A DNA stretch of 64,000 bases from G963675935 sp963803125. Its GTDB lineage: Bacteria > Planctomycetota > Planctomycetia > Pirellulales > Thermoguttaceae. This document shows positions 1 to 9,343 of this stretch, piece by piece; the stretch's first letter is position 1, and each line of letters opens with the position of its first letter. Position numbers and translations under genes: made by a program. The stretch spans positions 992,001 through 1,056,000 of the forward strand of contig CAWDLR010000002.1 of NCBI GenBank assembly GCA_963803125.1. The letters are read 5' to 3'. The notes beneath the pieces were generated by a model. That model was not told the DNA's origin. It ran no database searches and saw only the letters and a list, made by a program, of their open reading frames with translations.

Positions 1-934
1 GGGCATCGCCGCCCAGACCCTTTCGGTCGATGGAAAAGCGACTGCGGCAATCAATGGCCCCTACGCCGGTCTGTACTATGGCTGCACGATCGGAATCCAA
101 TCGGCGGGAAGCCATCAGTATGTGATCGCTGCAACCGACTCAAAAGGCGGCACGTTCAGTTTGACGGGCGCCTTTACCGTGGCCGCTTCACAGGCGGCGA
201 CGCCGACGGTCTCCTCCGTCGTGGTGGCCGAAGCGGCGGCGCCGAAAAACGGCACGCTGGAATCGAGCGATCAACTCGTGATCACCTGGGCGGCGACAGG
301 CCAGCCGGCCATCGCGTCGCAAAGCGTAGTGATCGACGGGCGTCGCATGACTACGATCGGCGGCCCCTACAGCCACTTGTACTATTCCTGCTCGATCGGG
401 GCCCGGTCGGCCGGAACGCACACCTACGCGATCACCGCCACGAACACCAGCGGCTTCAGTTCCACGAACTCCGGCACGTTCAGCGTGGCGGCATCGACGA
501 CAGTTCCCGTGTCGATCGGCAGCGTCGTGGCGGCCGAGGCCGTTGCCCCGCGGGATGGGCATCTGTTGCCGACGGAATCGCTGGTGATCACCTGGGCCGC
601 GTCGTGCAGCGGCAAGATCGCGTCGCAGACGTTGACCATCGACGGCCGCACGATTTCATCGGTCTACGGTCCTTACGGCGGACAGTATTACTCCGCTCCA
701 ATCGGCGCTTGGTCGGCCGGCAGCCACGCCTACACGATTACGTCGACCGACTCGAAGGGGATATCGGCCACGTGCAGCGGCACTTTTCTCGTGACGGCCT
801 CGACCGGTTCCGCTGGCAAAATGGCCGGCGGCGGCGCGATCGGACGCGGCGATTTGCTGGCGGCGGTGATGCGCGAGATGGAGAACGGCCGCGGCGATCA
901 GGCCTCGGACGATCTGTTGGACGCGGTGTTGTAG
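1..934 (+). CDS. Ig-like repeat surface/secreted protein, C-terminal part
   Basis: The frame is open from base 2, so the gene starts outside the window. It encodes about three copies of a ~100-residue module: a beta-rich unit with a 'LVITWAA' strand, an 'IASQ..IDGR' segment, a 'GPY...YYS' turn and a closing 'AGSHAYTITSTDS...GTF' strand. The units are separated by Ala/Thr/Val-rich linkers. This pattern resembles bacterial Ig-like or cadherin-like repeats of large secreted or cell-surface proteins. The last ~45 residues are Gly/Met/Asp-rich and have no transmembrane anchor. The specific family and function are not recognised; adhesion is only an inference from the repeat architecture. Confidence 0.7.
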   Translation, partial: GIAAQTLSVDGKATAAINGPYAGLYYGCTIGIQSAGSHQYVIAATDSKGGTFSLTGAFTVAASQAATPTVSSVVVAEAAAPKNGTLESSDQLVITWAATGQPAIASQSVVIDGRRMTTIGGPYSHLYYSCSIGARSAGTHTYAITATNTSGFSSTNSGTFSVAASTTVPVSIGSVVAAEAVAPRDGHLLPTESLVITWAASCSGKIASQTLTIDGRTISSVYGPYGGQYYSAPIGAWSAGSHAYTITSTDSKGISATCSGTFLVTASTGSAGKMAGGGAIGRGDLLAAVMREMENGRGDQASDDLLDAVL

Positions 935-1062
935 CGGGGGCTGTCAACGTACTCTTCACGCTCCGCGTGAAGCGATTCGGCTTACCGCAAGCTTGCGCAG
1001 GGCCGTGCAGAGCCGGAACGCGGATCTGCCGCTTCCCTCCGGGGCGCGGCTAAACCGAGTAT

Positions 1063-1100
1063 TCATCCCTCATCCTTCATCCCTCATCCCTCATCCTTCA
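1063..1100. repeat. ATCCCTC/ATCCTTC low-complexity tandem repeat
   Basis: About five imperfect copies of a 7-mer (CATCCCT / CATCCTT). The run overlaps the 3' end of the convergent CPBP gene. The same motif recurs at 14540-14575 and 14700-14791. Confidence 0.8.
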
Positions 1101-1693
1101 TCATTCGTCCTTCTGCCGTCGCCCTGCCGCCCCTTCACCTTGGCGAGATAGACCAGCGCGAGAAAATCGTACGCGCCGTGGGTGACAATCGGCGTCAGCA
1201 GATTGCCGGATACCAGCCAGAGCCAGCCGAGATACAGGCCGATCAATCCCGCCAAGACGCCATAGGTCGGTGTGATCAGGTGCAGCAGTCCGAAGAGGAT
1301 GGCGGCCGCCAGCAGGGCGAGCCAAGCGCCGTAGTGGCCGCCGATTTCCTGTGCCGTCCCCACCTGGATCACACCGCGAAAGAGCGTTTCCTCGCCCAGT
1401 CCGGCCAACGCGGCGATGATCGCTAGTTGTGCCAGCCCGCAGCGGCGAAACATTGGCGCCAGCGTTTCCACGGTGATCTTGGCGGTTTCGGCGATAGGCC
1501 GCCAGGGGCAAACCAGGCAGAACCAGAACAGCCCCAGCGGCGGCAGCGCGGCGGCAAAGCCGAGCAAAGCGTCGCGGCCGTTGAAGTGGAACAGCGTCGA
1601 CAGCGGCGGCGTTCCCAACAGCCACCCCAGCCCGATCGCCACCGGCGTGAGGAGTCCCTCGAACACGGCGGCCATCAGGGGGAAGTGCTTCAT
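1091..1693 (-). CDS. CPBP family intramembrane metalloprotease
   Basis: A 200-residue membrane protein with the three CPBP (Abi/CAAX-like) motifs: EETLFR (motif 1, Glu-Glu-x3-Arg), FGLLHL (motif 2, Phe-x3-His) and HGAYDF (motif 3, His-x3-Asp), each next to a hydrophobic helix. Family members are glutamate-type intramembrane proteases; the substrate here is unknown. The last ~10 residues (GDGRRTNDEG) are encoded by the low-complexity repeat at 1063-1100, so the native C terminus may have been replaced. A DoxX gene lies just upstream on the same strand (gap about 14 bp), suggesting co-transcription. Confidence 0.85.
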   Translation of the reverse strand: MKHFPLMAAVFEGLLTPVAIGLGWLLGTPPLSTLFHFNGRDALLGFAAALPPLGLFWFCLVCPWRPIAETAKITVETLAPMFRRCGLAQLAIIAALAGLGEETLFRGVIQVGTAQEIGGHYGAWLALLAAAILFGLLHLITPTYGVLAGLIGLYLGWLWLVSGNLLTPIVTHGAYDFLALVYLAKVKGRQGDGRRTNDEG

Positions 1694-1707
1694 TCAAGGG
1701 CTGGGGG

Positions 1708-2175
1708 CTACGGGCTAGGGATTGGGGATTTGGGGTTAGGTTGGCATTTTTTCCGCAGTCCGTCCATGCTCCATTTTCCGGGACCGACGGCCAGAACCAT
1801 TAGCAGCCCGCCGGTAATCGTAATGTTCTTCATAAAGTTCGCCATCTGCAACTGGCGAATCTGACCATCGTAATTCCAGAAGTCATGAAAGATCAAGGCG
1901 GCGGGAATCAAGAAAGCCACAAGTAGCACGGCCCCCCAGCGGGCGCGAATCCCCAAAAGCACCGACAGCCCGCCAAGCAGAAGAAACGCCGTCGCGCCGG
2001 CCAGCATGAACTGCACGACGATCGGCGTCGCCCCGCCGAAATCGCTCTCCAACTTGCCGGTCATGGATTTGATCATCGCGCCCCAATGCAACAGATGGTT
2101 CACTGCCCCGAAGATAAACAACGGGCTAAGCACGATGCGAGCCGACAAAACAACAAGATTCTGAAAAAAAGACAT
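1708..2175 (-). CDS. DoxX family membrane protein
   Basis: 155 residues with about four transmembrane helices. The N-terminal 'ARIVLSPLFIFGAVNHL' helix and the 'GGLSVLLGIRARWGAVLLV' segment are typical of DoxX/DoxD-like small membrane proteins, and the FHDFWNYDG loop matches the family pattern. DoxX proteins have been linked to redox or respiratory membrane complexes; no specific role can be assigned here. The C-terminal tail (PNPKSPIPSP) is low-complexity and may come from intergenic repeat sequence. Probably in an operon with the downstream CPBP protease. Confidence 0.8.
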   Translation of the reverse strand: MSFFQNLVVLSARIVLSPLFIFGAVNHLLHWGAMIKSMTGKLESDFGGATPIVVQFMLAGATAFLLLGGLSVLLGIRARWGAVLLVAFLIPAALIFHDFWNYDGQIRQLQMANFMKNITITGGLLMVLAVGPGKWSMDGLRKKCQPNPKSPIPSP

Positions 2176-2478
2176 GACAGTCTCCTGGCTGGCTCCCTTT
2201 TCTCTATCTGCCGTTTAGCCGCGCCCCGCAGGGAAGCGCGAATGCGGGCCAACGCCCTCCGCTGTCCCGAGAAACCGCAAGCCCCCACAGCCCCACATCG
2301 CTGCCTCGCAGACCAATCCTTGACGCCCATCTGCCCCGCTGCTAGACTTTTCGGTTTCGTTCTCGGCATGTACCGCCGGAATTGTAGGCCAGCCGGGTAG
2401 TCTGAGCGCTCTATTGTCGAGAAACTGCACGGAACACTCGCACATTTTTTTGTGACACCACTCGAAAGAAGGCATGTT

Positions 2479-5193
2479 ATGGCTCAAAAGTACGTATATT
2501 TCTTCGGCCCGCAGGGAACCGAAGGCGACGCGACGATGAAGAATACGCTCGGCGGCAAGGGGGCAAACCTCGCCGAGATGGCCAAACTGAATCTGCCCGT
2601 CCCCGCCGGATTTACGATCAGCACCGAGTTCTGCACGGTCTTTTTCGCCGAAGGACGGAAGTTCCCGCAGTCGCTCCGCGACGAAGTGGCCGCCGCCCTG
2701 GCCAAGACCGAAGCGGCGATGGGCATGAAGTTCGGCGACGCCGAGAATCCGCTGTTGTTGAGTTGCCGCAGCGGCGCCCGCACCTCGATGCCCGGCATGA
2801 TGGAGACCGTGCTGAACGTCGGCCTCTGCTCGGCGACGATTCCCGGGCTGGTCAAAAAGTCGAACAACGAGCGGTTCGTCTACGACGCCTACCGCCGGTT
2901 GATCATGATGTACTCCGACGTGGTGATGGAGAAGGCCGAAGACATCGAACCGGCCGAAGGGAAGGGCATCCGCGTGCAGCTCGAACACATCATGGCGAAG
3001 ATGAAGAAGTCGAAGAAGTACGCTTCCGACACCGACCTGACCGCCGCCGACCTGAAGACGCTGTGCAGGAAGTTCAAGGAGAAGGTGCAAGAGGTTCTCG
3101 GCCGCGAGTTTCCCGACGATCCGCAGGAGCAGCTTTGGGGCGCCGTCGGGGCGGTGTTCAAGAGTTGGGAGGGCCGCCGCGCCGTCTCCTATCGTAAGAT
3201 CGAGGGCATTCCCGGCGAATGGGGCACCGCCTGCAACGTGCAGAGCATGGTCTTCGGCAACTTGGGCGACACCTCGGCCACCGGCGTGGCCTTCTCGCGC
3301 AATCCCGCCACCGGCGAGAACAAGTTCTACGGCGAGTGGTTGGTCAATGCCCAGGGCGAGGACGTGGTGGCCGGCATCCGCACGCCCAACCCCTTGAACG
3401 AAGAGACGAAGAACCCGCAGAACCAGCATCTCAAGTCGCTGCAAACCGAGTGGCCGGCGTTGTACAAGGAGCTCGACGACATCCGCGCGAAGCTCGAACG
3501 CCACTACCACGACATGCAGGACATCGAGTTCACGATCCAAGAGGGCAAGCTCTACATGCTGCAGTGCCGCAATGGCAAGCGGACCGGCACCGCCGCCTTG
3601 AACATGGCGATGGACATGCTCGGCGAGGGGCTGATCGACGAGAAGACGGCCGTCACCCGCGTGCAGCCAGCGCAATTGGACGAACTACTCCACCCGATCA
3701 TCAATCCCGAGTCCGAAAAGAAGGGCGAGGCATTTCTCTCCGGTCTTCCCGCCGGCCCGGGCGGGGCCTGCGGCAAGATCGTCTTCACCTCGGTCGAGGC
3801 CGTCGCGGCGAAGAAACGCGGCGAGAAGGTCATCCTGGTTCGCGAAGAGACCAACCCGGAAGACGTCGAGGGGATGCGTGCGGCCGAGGGCATTCTCACC
3901 GCCCGCGGCGGCATGACCAGCCACGCGGCCCTGGTCGCCCGCGGCTGGGGCAAGTGCTGTATCGTCGGCGCCGGCGACATGAAGATCGACATCGGCGCCA
4001 AGCGGATGTCGGCCGGCGAAGTGAAGCTGAAGGAGGGCGATCTGCTGACGCTCAACGGCACGAAAGGCAAAGTCTACGCCGGCGCGTTGGAGATGATGGA
4101 CGCCAGCGAGAATCCGCGGTTCCAGGGCTTCATGAAGCTGGTCGATAAGTTCCGCACCCTCGGCGTCCGCACAAACGCCGACACGCCGGAAGACGCCCGA
4201 GTCGCCCGGCAGTTCGGCGCCGAAGGCATCGGCCTGTTCCGCACCGAGCACATGTTCTACGGGGCGGGTTCCGACGAGCCGCTGTTCCTGCTGCGGAAGA
4301 TGATTCTCAGCAAGACGCTCGACGAGCGCAAGGCGGCGCTGGCCGAGCTGTTCCCCTTCGTCAAGCGGAGCATGAAGGGGACGCTGGAAGCGATGGACGG
4401 TCTGCCGGTGACAATGCGGTTGTTGGATCCGCCGCTGCACGAGTTCGTGCCGCAGGACCCGGCCAAGCAGAAGGAGCTGGCCGCGTCGCTGGGCATTCGC
4501 CCCTTCGAGATCAAAAAACGCGGCGAGGCCCTGCACGAGACTAACCCGATGATGGGCCATCGCGGCGTCCGCCTGGGGATCACCTATCCCGAAGTGACCG
4601 AGATGCAGGTCCGCGCCATGTTCGAGGCCGCCGCCGAATTGAAGAAGGAGGGCAAGTCGCCCAAGCCGGAACTGATGGTCCCGGTTACCTGCAACGTCCG
4701 CGAGCTCGACGCGACGAAGGTGATCTTCGACCGCGTCAAGAAAGAGGTGCAGGAGCAGACCGGCGTCGAAGTGCATTGCCTCTACGGCACGATGATCGAG
4801 ATTCCGCGGGCCTGCCTCGTCGCCGACAAGATGGCGAAGACGGCCCAGTTTTTCTCCTTCGGCACCAACGACCTGACGCAGATGGGCTTCGGCTTCAGCC
4901 GCGACGACATCGGCAGCTTCCTGCACGACTACCTCGAGGACAACATTCTTGCCGCCGATCCGTTCCAGACGATCGACCAGGAGGGCGTGGGCCAGTTGAT
5001 CCAGATGGCGGTCAGCAAGGGCCGCGCGACCCGCGGCGATCTCAAAATTGGCATTTGCGGCGAGCAGGGCGGCGACCCGGCCAGCGTCGAGTTCTGCTTC
5101 CGCACCGGCTTGAACTACGTCAGTTGCAGCCCCTATCGCGTTCCCATCGCCCGCTTGGCGGCGGCCCAAGCCGCGATCAAGGCGAAGAAGTAA
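2479..5193 (+). CDS. ppdK: Pyruvate, phosphate dikinase
   Basis: 904 residues, full length for the family (~880-910). It interconverts pyruvate + ATP + Pi with phosphoenolpyruvate + AMP + PPi in the cytoplasm. The N-terminal ATP-grasp domain begins with LGGKGANLAEM. The swivelling phosphohistidine domain has GGMTSHAAL, with His482 as the expected phosphorylated residue. The C-terminal PEP/pyruvate TIM barrel includes FGTNDLTQMGFG and GICGEQGGDP, with Cys860 as the expected catalytic cysteine. The start at 2479 is preferred over the in-frame ATG at 2452 because a purine-rich GAAAGAAGG lies 6 bp before it and MAQKYVYFFG matches family N termini. It stands alone; the divergent upstream gene is DoxX. 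Confidence 0.97.
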   Translation: MAQKYVYFFGPQGTEGDATMKNTLGGKGANLAEMAKLNLPVPAGFTISTEFCTVFFAEGRKFPQSLRDEVAAALAKTEAAMGMKFGDAENPLLLSCRSGARTSMPGMMETVLNVGLCSATIPGLVKKSNNERFVYDAYRRLIMMYSDVVMEKAEDIEPAEGKGIRVQLEHIMAKMKKSKKYASDTDLTAADLKTLCRKFKEKVQEVLGREFPDDPQEQLWGAVGAVFKSWEGRRAVSYRKIEGIPGEWGTACNVQSMVFGNLGDTSATGVAFSRNPATGENKFYGEWLVNAQGEDVVAGIRTPNPLNEETKNPQNQHLKSLQTEWPALYKELDDIRAKLERHYHDMQDIEFTIQEGKLYMLQCRNGKRTGTAALNMAMDMLGEGLIDEKTAVTRVQPAQLDELLHPIINPESEKKGEAFLSGLPAGPGGACGKIVFTSVEAVAAKKRGEKVILVREETNPEDVEGMRAAEGILTARGGMTSHAALVARGWGKCCIVGAGDMKIDIGAKRMSAGEVKLKEGDLLTLNGTKGKVYAGALEMMDASENPRFQGFMKLVDKFRTLGVRTNADTPEDARVARQFGAEGIGLFRTEHMFYGAGSDEPLFLLRKMILSKTLDERKAALAELFPFVKRSMKGTLEAMDGLPVTMRLLDPPLHEFVPQDPAKQKELAASLGIRPFEIKKRGEALHETNPMMGHRGVRLGITYPEVTEMQVRAMFEAAAELKKEGKSPKPELMVPVTCNVRELDATKVIFDRVKKEVQEQTGVEVHCLYGTMIEIPRACLVADKMAKTAQFFSFGTNDLTQMGFGFSRDDIGSFLHDYLEDNILAADPFQTIDQEGVGQLIQMAVSKGRATRGDLKIGICGEQGGDPASVEFCFRTGLNYVSCSPYRVPIARLAAAQAAIKAKK

Positions 5194-5293
5194 CCGCCGC
5201 GATTGTCGCCAGTCGAGTCAAGAGCACTGCAAGAACTGAATGACAGCCGGGGGCCAACGGCCCGCGGCACGTGCTCTCCATCTTGAATCTCCG

Positions 5294-5322
5294 TTGGGGC
5301 GGCAGTTTAACTGCCGCCCCAA
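5294..5322. repeat. Perfect 29-bp palindrome downstream of ppdK
   Basis: TTGGGGCGGCAG and CTGCCGCCCCAA pair around a TTTAA centre, giving 14-bp perfect arms. It lies 100 bp after ppdK and 65 bp before the next gene. There is no T-tract, so it is a dispersed palindrome or a processing hairpin rather than a classic intrinsic terminator. Confidence 0.85.
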
Positions 5323-5386
5323 CTTCTTTGCGCCATGCTTGACTTGTTGGTACGCCCCGTCAGAATGGAACGGCAAGGGAATGGCC

Positions 5387-5827
5387 ATGAACCAAGACCT
5401 CGAGCACCTGCGGCTGCTGTCGATCTTCCATTACGTTGTGGCCGGGCTAACGGCCCTGTTCGCATGCATCCCGATCTTACATCTCACCTTTGGGCTAGTG
5501 ATGCTGTTTGCCCCGGGAGTTCTGGAGAATCATCAACATCATGGGCCGCCAATCGACCCAGCGTTCCTGCGACTGCTGGGCGCATTCGTGACGTTCATGG
5601 CTGCGTCCTTCATCCTCCTCGGCTGGAGCCTCGCCGTTTGCACCCTCCTGGCCGGTCGATTTCTCCGCCAACACCGGCACTACATGTTCTGCCTGGTCAT
5701 CGCCGCCCTGCTTTGCATGATAACCCCCTTTGGCACGATCTTGGGCGTGTTCACGATCGTCGTCCTCGTGCGGCAGTCGGTGAAACTGCTCTTTACGACC
5801 CAGGGTAACAACCCGTTTGCTCCCTAA
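5387..5827 (+). CDS. Small integral membrane protein, unknown function
   Basis: 146 residues when started at the second of two close ATGs (5381, 5387); AAGGGA lies 6 bp before 5387. The N-terminal 'MNQDLEHLRLLSIFHYV' is followed by about three hydrophobic segments (roughly residues 12-38, 60-90 and 98-128), with a His-rich loop (ENHQHHGPP) between the first two. I recognise no catalytic motif. It resembles small multi-helix hypothetical proteins found singly in planctomycete genomes. The longer upstream reading runs through the palindrome region and is unlikely to be translated. Confidence 0.65.
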   Translation: MNQDLEHLRLLSIFHYVVAGLTALFACIPILHLTFGLVMLFAPGVLENHQHHGPPIDPAFLRLLGAFVTFMAASFILLGWSLAVCTLLAGRFLRQHRHYMFCLVIAALLCMITPFGTILGVFTIVVLVRQSVKLLFTTQGNNPFAP

Positions 5828-6015
5828 AGTCGTGAACGGTTTGCTGGGTGGAAGAACGAGCGACTGGCCGCAAACCCCGCCTGCGTTGCCCATTTTGGCA
5901 GTTTCTCAAAGCCGATTCCAGCAGTGGCGGCCGAAACCTCGTTCCACGCATCCGAATTTGCCCGCTGGGTAAGGTTTAACGCTTGCGGGGCCGATTCAGA
6001 CTATGGGAGGCCCCC

Positions 6016-7203
6016 ATGCAACGCATCTTGAACAGGTCGAAATCGATGAACTCCTGCTACTTGGTCGGAACCATCACCTGTGCGCTTCTGGTCTTGGTGA
6101 CGACGCCCGCCACCTTCGCACAGGACAGCCTGGCAGCCGACAACTCGCTCGCAAACGACAAGGAGAACTTGCAGCCCTCCCTTTCCGAGACGGTGGTTGA
6201 CCGGCCAACGGCTACAACCGGCTACGATTTGGGCTGGCGTTCGCCGTGTTGCCGTCCCCGCTGGACTGCCTCTGCCGATTTCATCATCCTGGACCGGGTC
6301 GGCGGCGTCGATCAAACGCTGGTCGAGACCGTGGCGGGCAGCGTGTCTTTTCGTCACCTGCACGACACCCCCGGCACTGAGGTGCTCAACGCCGACGATC
6401 TCCAACCAGGATTCGCCGCGGGGCCGAAGCTGGGCCTGATTCGCCACGGCGACAACGGCTACGACCTCGAGTTGTCGTACTTCCAGATCGACGAGTGGAA
6501 CGACTATCGCAGCATCGGCCCCACTCCCGATGAGTGGCTGGTCATGCGTGCGCCAGGCGCTCCCCTCGACTTTCTCCAAGCCCAGGACCACAAAAGGACG
6601 CAAATGATGGCCTGGGATTATGCTTCCCGACTCTACAACGCCGAGCTGAACGTGCGCTGGGAGCCTTGTGCCCGGCTCACGCTGCTGGCCGGTTTCCGCT
6701 GGGCCAACCTGTCGGAAGAGCTTCAGGGAACCTTGCCGGAGCTTCCGGGCACGTGGCCGCAGCGGAAGAACCCTTTCTGGGACGCCAGCGTGGCGAACAA
6801 TCTCTACGGTTTCCAAGTCGGCGGCGATGGAAAGCTGTTTGAGCGCGGCCGCTTCTCGCTCGATGGCCTGATCAAGGCCGGAGTCTATGGCAACAACGCG
6901 GCAGAGACAACGGCGGTCAGCATCGATCACACTCTTTTCTGGGAATCTGCTTCGACCAATCACGTTGCCTTCCTCGGTGAAACCGGTTTGCAGTGCAAGT
7001 ATCAAGCTACCCAACGGCTCTTGCTCAAGCTCGGCTACGAAGCCCTCTGGCTGCAAGGCGTCGCACTGGCCCCGGGACAAATTCAGGAGACCTTCTCTTA
7101 CAGTCCCAGTTATCACCAAACCTACATCCAGGCCCTCGGCGTCAACTGCGGCTCCGGCGTCTTCTATCATGGAGCCACCGCCGGTTTGGAGTATTCGTTC
7201 TAG
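6016..7203 (+). CDS. BBP7-family outer membrane beta-barrel protein
   Basis: 395 residues. The start at 6016 has TGGGAGG 5 bp upstream. An N-terminal signal peptide (Cys-Ala-Leu-Leu-Val-Leu-Val core, cleavage near TFAQDS) is followed by a Cys-Cys segment and 'RWTASADFIILDRVGG', the opening strand typical of planctomycete BBP7 proteins. The rest alternates hydrophobic and aromatic residues as in porin-like barrels, and the protein ends in YSF, a terminal Phe typical of outer-membrane insertion signals. The function is not known beyond the predicted outer-membrane location. A REP-like palindrome cluster begins 5 bp after the stop. Confidence 0.75.
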   Translation: MQRILNRSKSMNSCYLVGTITCALLVLVTTPATFAQDSLAADNSLANDKENLQPSLSETVVDRPTATTGYDLGWRSPCCRPRWTASADFIILDRVGGVDQTLVETVAGSVSFRHLHDTPGTEVLNADDLQPGFAAGPKLGLIRHGDNGYDLELSYFQIDEWNDYRSIGPTPDEWLVMRAPGAPLDFLQAQDHKRTQMMAWDYASRLYNAELNVRWEPCARLTLLAGFRWANLSEELQGTLPELPGTWPQRKNPFWDASVANNLYGFQVGGDGKLFERGRFSLDGLIKAGVYGNNAAETTAVSIDHTLFWESASTNHVAFLGETGLQCKYQATQRLLLKLGYEALWLQGVALAPGQIQETFSYSPSYHQTYIQALGVNCGSGVFYHGATAGLEYSF

Positions 7204-7207
7204 CAAG

Positions 7208-7314
7208 TAGGTTATGCTTCAGCATAACACGATGTCCCGGGCCCCATGTCGTGGCCAGCTCGTTGTTATGCTGAAGCATGACCTACGCGACTGTTATGCT
7301 GAAGCATAACCTAC
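7208..7314. repeat. REP-like palindrome cluster (GTTATGCTgaAGCATAAC type)
   Basis: Three 22-bp units: one in the orientation GTAGGTTATGCTTC... (7208-7229) and two inverted copies (7264-7285 and 7293-7314). Each unit is itself a hairpin (TTATGCT/AGCATAA). Related pairs lie at 17529-17609 and 27188-27253, each just 3' of a plus-strand gene. Confidence 0.85.
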
Positions 7315-7419
7315 GCGGCTCACCCCTTTTGTTCTCAGCAAGCATTTGCTTTCGCCTGCGCAACTCGTTATTCTGTCTGAAAACCCGCGGTGCTGATCCT
7401 TGTGCAACAGGAGCCTTCC

Positions 7420-8985
7420 ATGCCAGGCCGATCTCCTCGTCGTCGTTTTCTCAAAGACGCCAGCGGAATCATCCTCGCCGGGGGGATGGGGATGTGCTGC
7501 CCGGCAGTCAGCCAGCGGCAGCAACATGCCGCGGCGGCCGAAACCGGCACGTCCGCCGCCAAACGCGTCTTTGTGGCCGGATTTGCCCACGAAACCAACA
7601 CCTTCCACCCACAGCCGACGACGAGTTTCATCATCCGCCAGCCGAGCCGCGGTTCGCTGCCCGCGATTGCCGCATGGAAGGACGGCGGCCTGACCGTGGT
7701 CGAGGGTGTGAGCGCTTTTCCGGACGGAGGCGGGACGGTCGATGGTCGGGCGTGTTGCAAGGCCATCGAGCACGTCGTGCAGTCGCTGCGGGCCGCCATG
7801 CCCGTCGATGCCGTGCTGTTGCGTCTGCACGGTGCGATGTTTGCCGAGGGCGTCGGACCGGCGGAGACGGTGCTGGTCGAACAGGTCCGCGCGGCGGTGG
7901 GCCCGCAAGTCCCGATTTGCTGCACCTTCGATCTGCACGGCAACATCCCCGCTCGGCTTGGACTTGCCGGCGATATTCTCGTGGGGTTCAAGACGGCCCC
8001 CCACATCGACCAGCAGGAGACGCTTGAGCACGCGGCGCGGCTCCTGCTCGAAACACTCCGCGGCAAGATCAAGCCGGTCTCCTATGTCCTGCCGGTGCCG
8101 GTGATCGTTCAGGGCGAGAAGGCGATGACCACCGCCGAACCCATGCACTCGCTGGTGGCCGAAGCGCGGCGAATCGAGCGCGAAGGCCTGCCCGGCCATG
8201 ACGCGCGGATCCTGGCCGCCACGATCTTCGTCGGTTGTGCATGGACCGATTCGCCCGACACCGGCATGGCGGTTGCGGTGACGGCTGACGGCTCGCGGGC
8301 CGCTGCCCGCGCGGCAGCCGTTCGGCTGGCGCGGCAAATCTGGGACGCCCGCCGGCAGTTCTCGTTTGGCTGCGAGACCGCCGAGTTGGAGCAGGGAGTG
8401 ACCCGCGCGCTGCAGGCCCCCCAATCCACGGTGTTTCTTACCGACAGCGGCGACAATGTCACGGCAAGCGCCCCGGGCGATTCGACGATTGTGCTTCGCC
8501 ACCTGATCGATCGCAAGGCAACCAGCGCCGTGGTGGCGGGAATCTTCGACGCCACGGCCACGCGCCGCTGCATCGAGGCAGGCGAAGGCAAGCGGCTGCA
8601 TCTGACGATCGGCGCCACCGTCGAAAAGCGGCTTGGGCCGCTGTTGGAGGTCGAGGCAGAAGTGGTCCGGCTGCCCAAGACCAATCCGCGGATGGCCGTG
8701 ATCCGCATCGACGGCGTTGAAGCCATACTGAGCGAGTGCCCGACCGCGTTCATCAATCCTCGTCAGTTCCACGACTGCGGCATCGATCCGCTCAAACGGA
8801 AGCTCGTGGTCGTCAAAGAGGGCTATCTCTACCCCGGTCTGTCGCGGATCGCACCACGGCACATCATGCTGCTGACGCCGGGGGCCGGCGACATGCGGAT
8901 CGAAAAACTCACCTACGTGCGGAGACGCAGGCCCATGTATCCCTTGGAGCCGGAGACGACGTTCGATCCGGAGAGCGCGAAATAG
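7420..8985 (+). CDS. M81 family metallopeptidase (MlrC-like), Tat-type signal
   Basis: 521 residues; CAGGAG lies 6 bp before the ATG at 7420. The N-terminal SPRRRFLKDASGIILAGG has a twin-arginine character, suggesting export. The MlrC/M81 N-terminal domain follows: FAHETNTF (zinc-binding His-Glu), LRLHGAMFAEG and DLHGNIPARL. The C-terminal MlrC domain (about residues 310-500) contains 'LTDSGDNVTASAPGD', the conserved Asp-Asn loop. The family includes the microcystin-degradation protein MlrC and many uncharacterised zinc peptidases/amidohydrolases; the substrate is unknown. It has no obvious operon partner. Confidence 0.85.
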   Translation: MPGRSPRRRFLKDASGIILAGGMGMCCPAVSQRQQHAAAAETGTSAAKRVFVAGFAHETNTFHPQPTTSFIIRQPSRGSLPAIAAWKDGGLTVVEGVSAFPDGGGTVDGRACCKAIEHVVQSLRAAMPVDAVLLRLHGAMFAEGVGPAETVLVEQVRAAVGPQVPICCTFDLHGNIPARLGLAGDILVGFKTAPHIDQQETLEHAARLLLETLRGKIKPVSYVLPVPVIVQGEKAMTTAEPMHSLVAEARRIEREGLPGHDARILAATIFVGCAWTDSPDTGMAVAVTADGSRAAARAAAVRLARQIWDARRQFSFGCETAELEQGVTRALQAPQSTVFLTDSGDNVTASAPGDSTIVLRHLIDRKATSAVVAGIFDATATRRCIEAGEGKRLHLTIGATVEKRLGPLLEVEAEVVRLPKTNPRMAVIRIDGVEAILSECPTAFINPRQFHDCGIDPLKRKLVVVKEGYLYPGLSRIAPRHIMLLTPGAGDMRIEKLTYVRRRRPMYPLEPETTFDPESAK

Positions 8986-9343
8986 GCGTCCGCCAGCCGG
9001 ACCAGGGGGACGGAGGAGGTTATCGCCGGAAGGCCTCACCGTCACGAAAACCACTTGTGCGAAAACCTCCTCCGTCCCCTTTCCGCCGAGTGAACGGTTC
9101 CCCCTTTTCTTTCAGGAGATTTCGCAACACCCTTTTCAGTTCTCCGCGGTTTCAAGAGAGAGCCTCGGACCACACCGGGAAATCAAAGACCTCCCGCCCC
9201 CTTTTTTCTCCCCTCCCCGCCTTTTTCGTTGCCCGGAATCAGTGATGTCCCCTTTGTCGTCCTTACTCTCCCAGCGTCGCCGCCAGAGACGCCGTGCTGT
9301 TGGATCGACAGGATTCGCCCATCGTCGTCATAATAATAGTCGG
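8986..9343. other. Gene-free stretch with repeat elements and a possible coding remnant
   Basis: Holds an inverted repeat (9005-9080) and a solitary copy of the transposase-associated motif (9238-9258). On the minus strand, 9241-9345 reads 'VTDYYYDDDGRILSI', reminiscent of Tyr-Asp-rich Rhs/YD-type repeat proteins and perhaps a degraded gene fragment. No intact gene is visible. Confidence 0.5.
9005..9080. repeat. Inverted-repeat element GGGGACGGAGGAGGTT
   Basis: 16-bp perfect arms GGGGACGGAGGAGGTT (9006-9021) and AACCTCCTCCGTCCCC (9064-9079) flank a 42-bp spacer. The arms begin with GGGGAC, the motif also found at the ends of the REP-transposase element at 9858-10607, so it may be a relative mobilised by a similar transposase. 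Confidence 0.75.

Noticed and set aside
2215..5169. Long minus-strand ORFs opposite ppdK (to 494 residues)
   Set aside because: They are His/Leu/Gly-rich reverse-strand readings of a strongly coding gene, have no family motifs, and arise from high-GC codon structure.
5294..5322. Intrinsic terminator of ppdK
   Set aside because: The palindrome has no following T-run; it was kept only as a repeat.
7294..9054. 586-residue minus-strand ORF opposite the M81 peptidase
   Set aside because: Arg/His/Gly-rich composition without motifs; fully overlaps a well supported gene.
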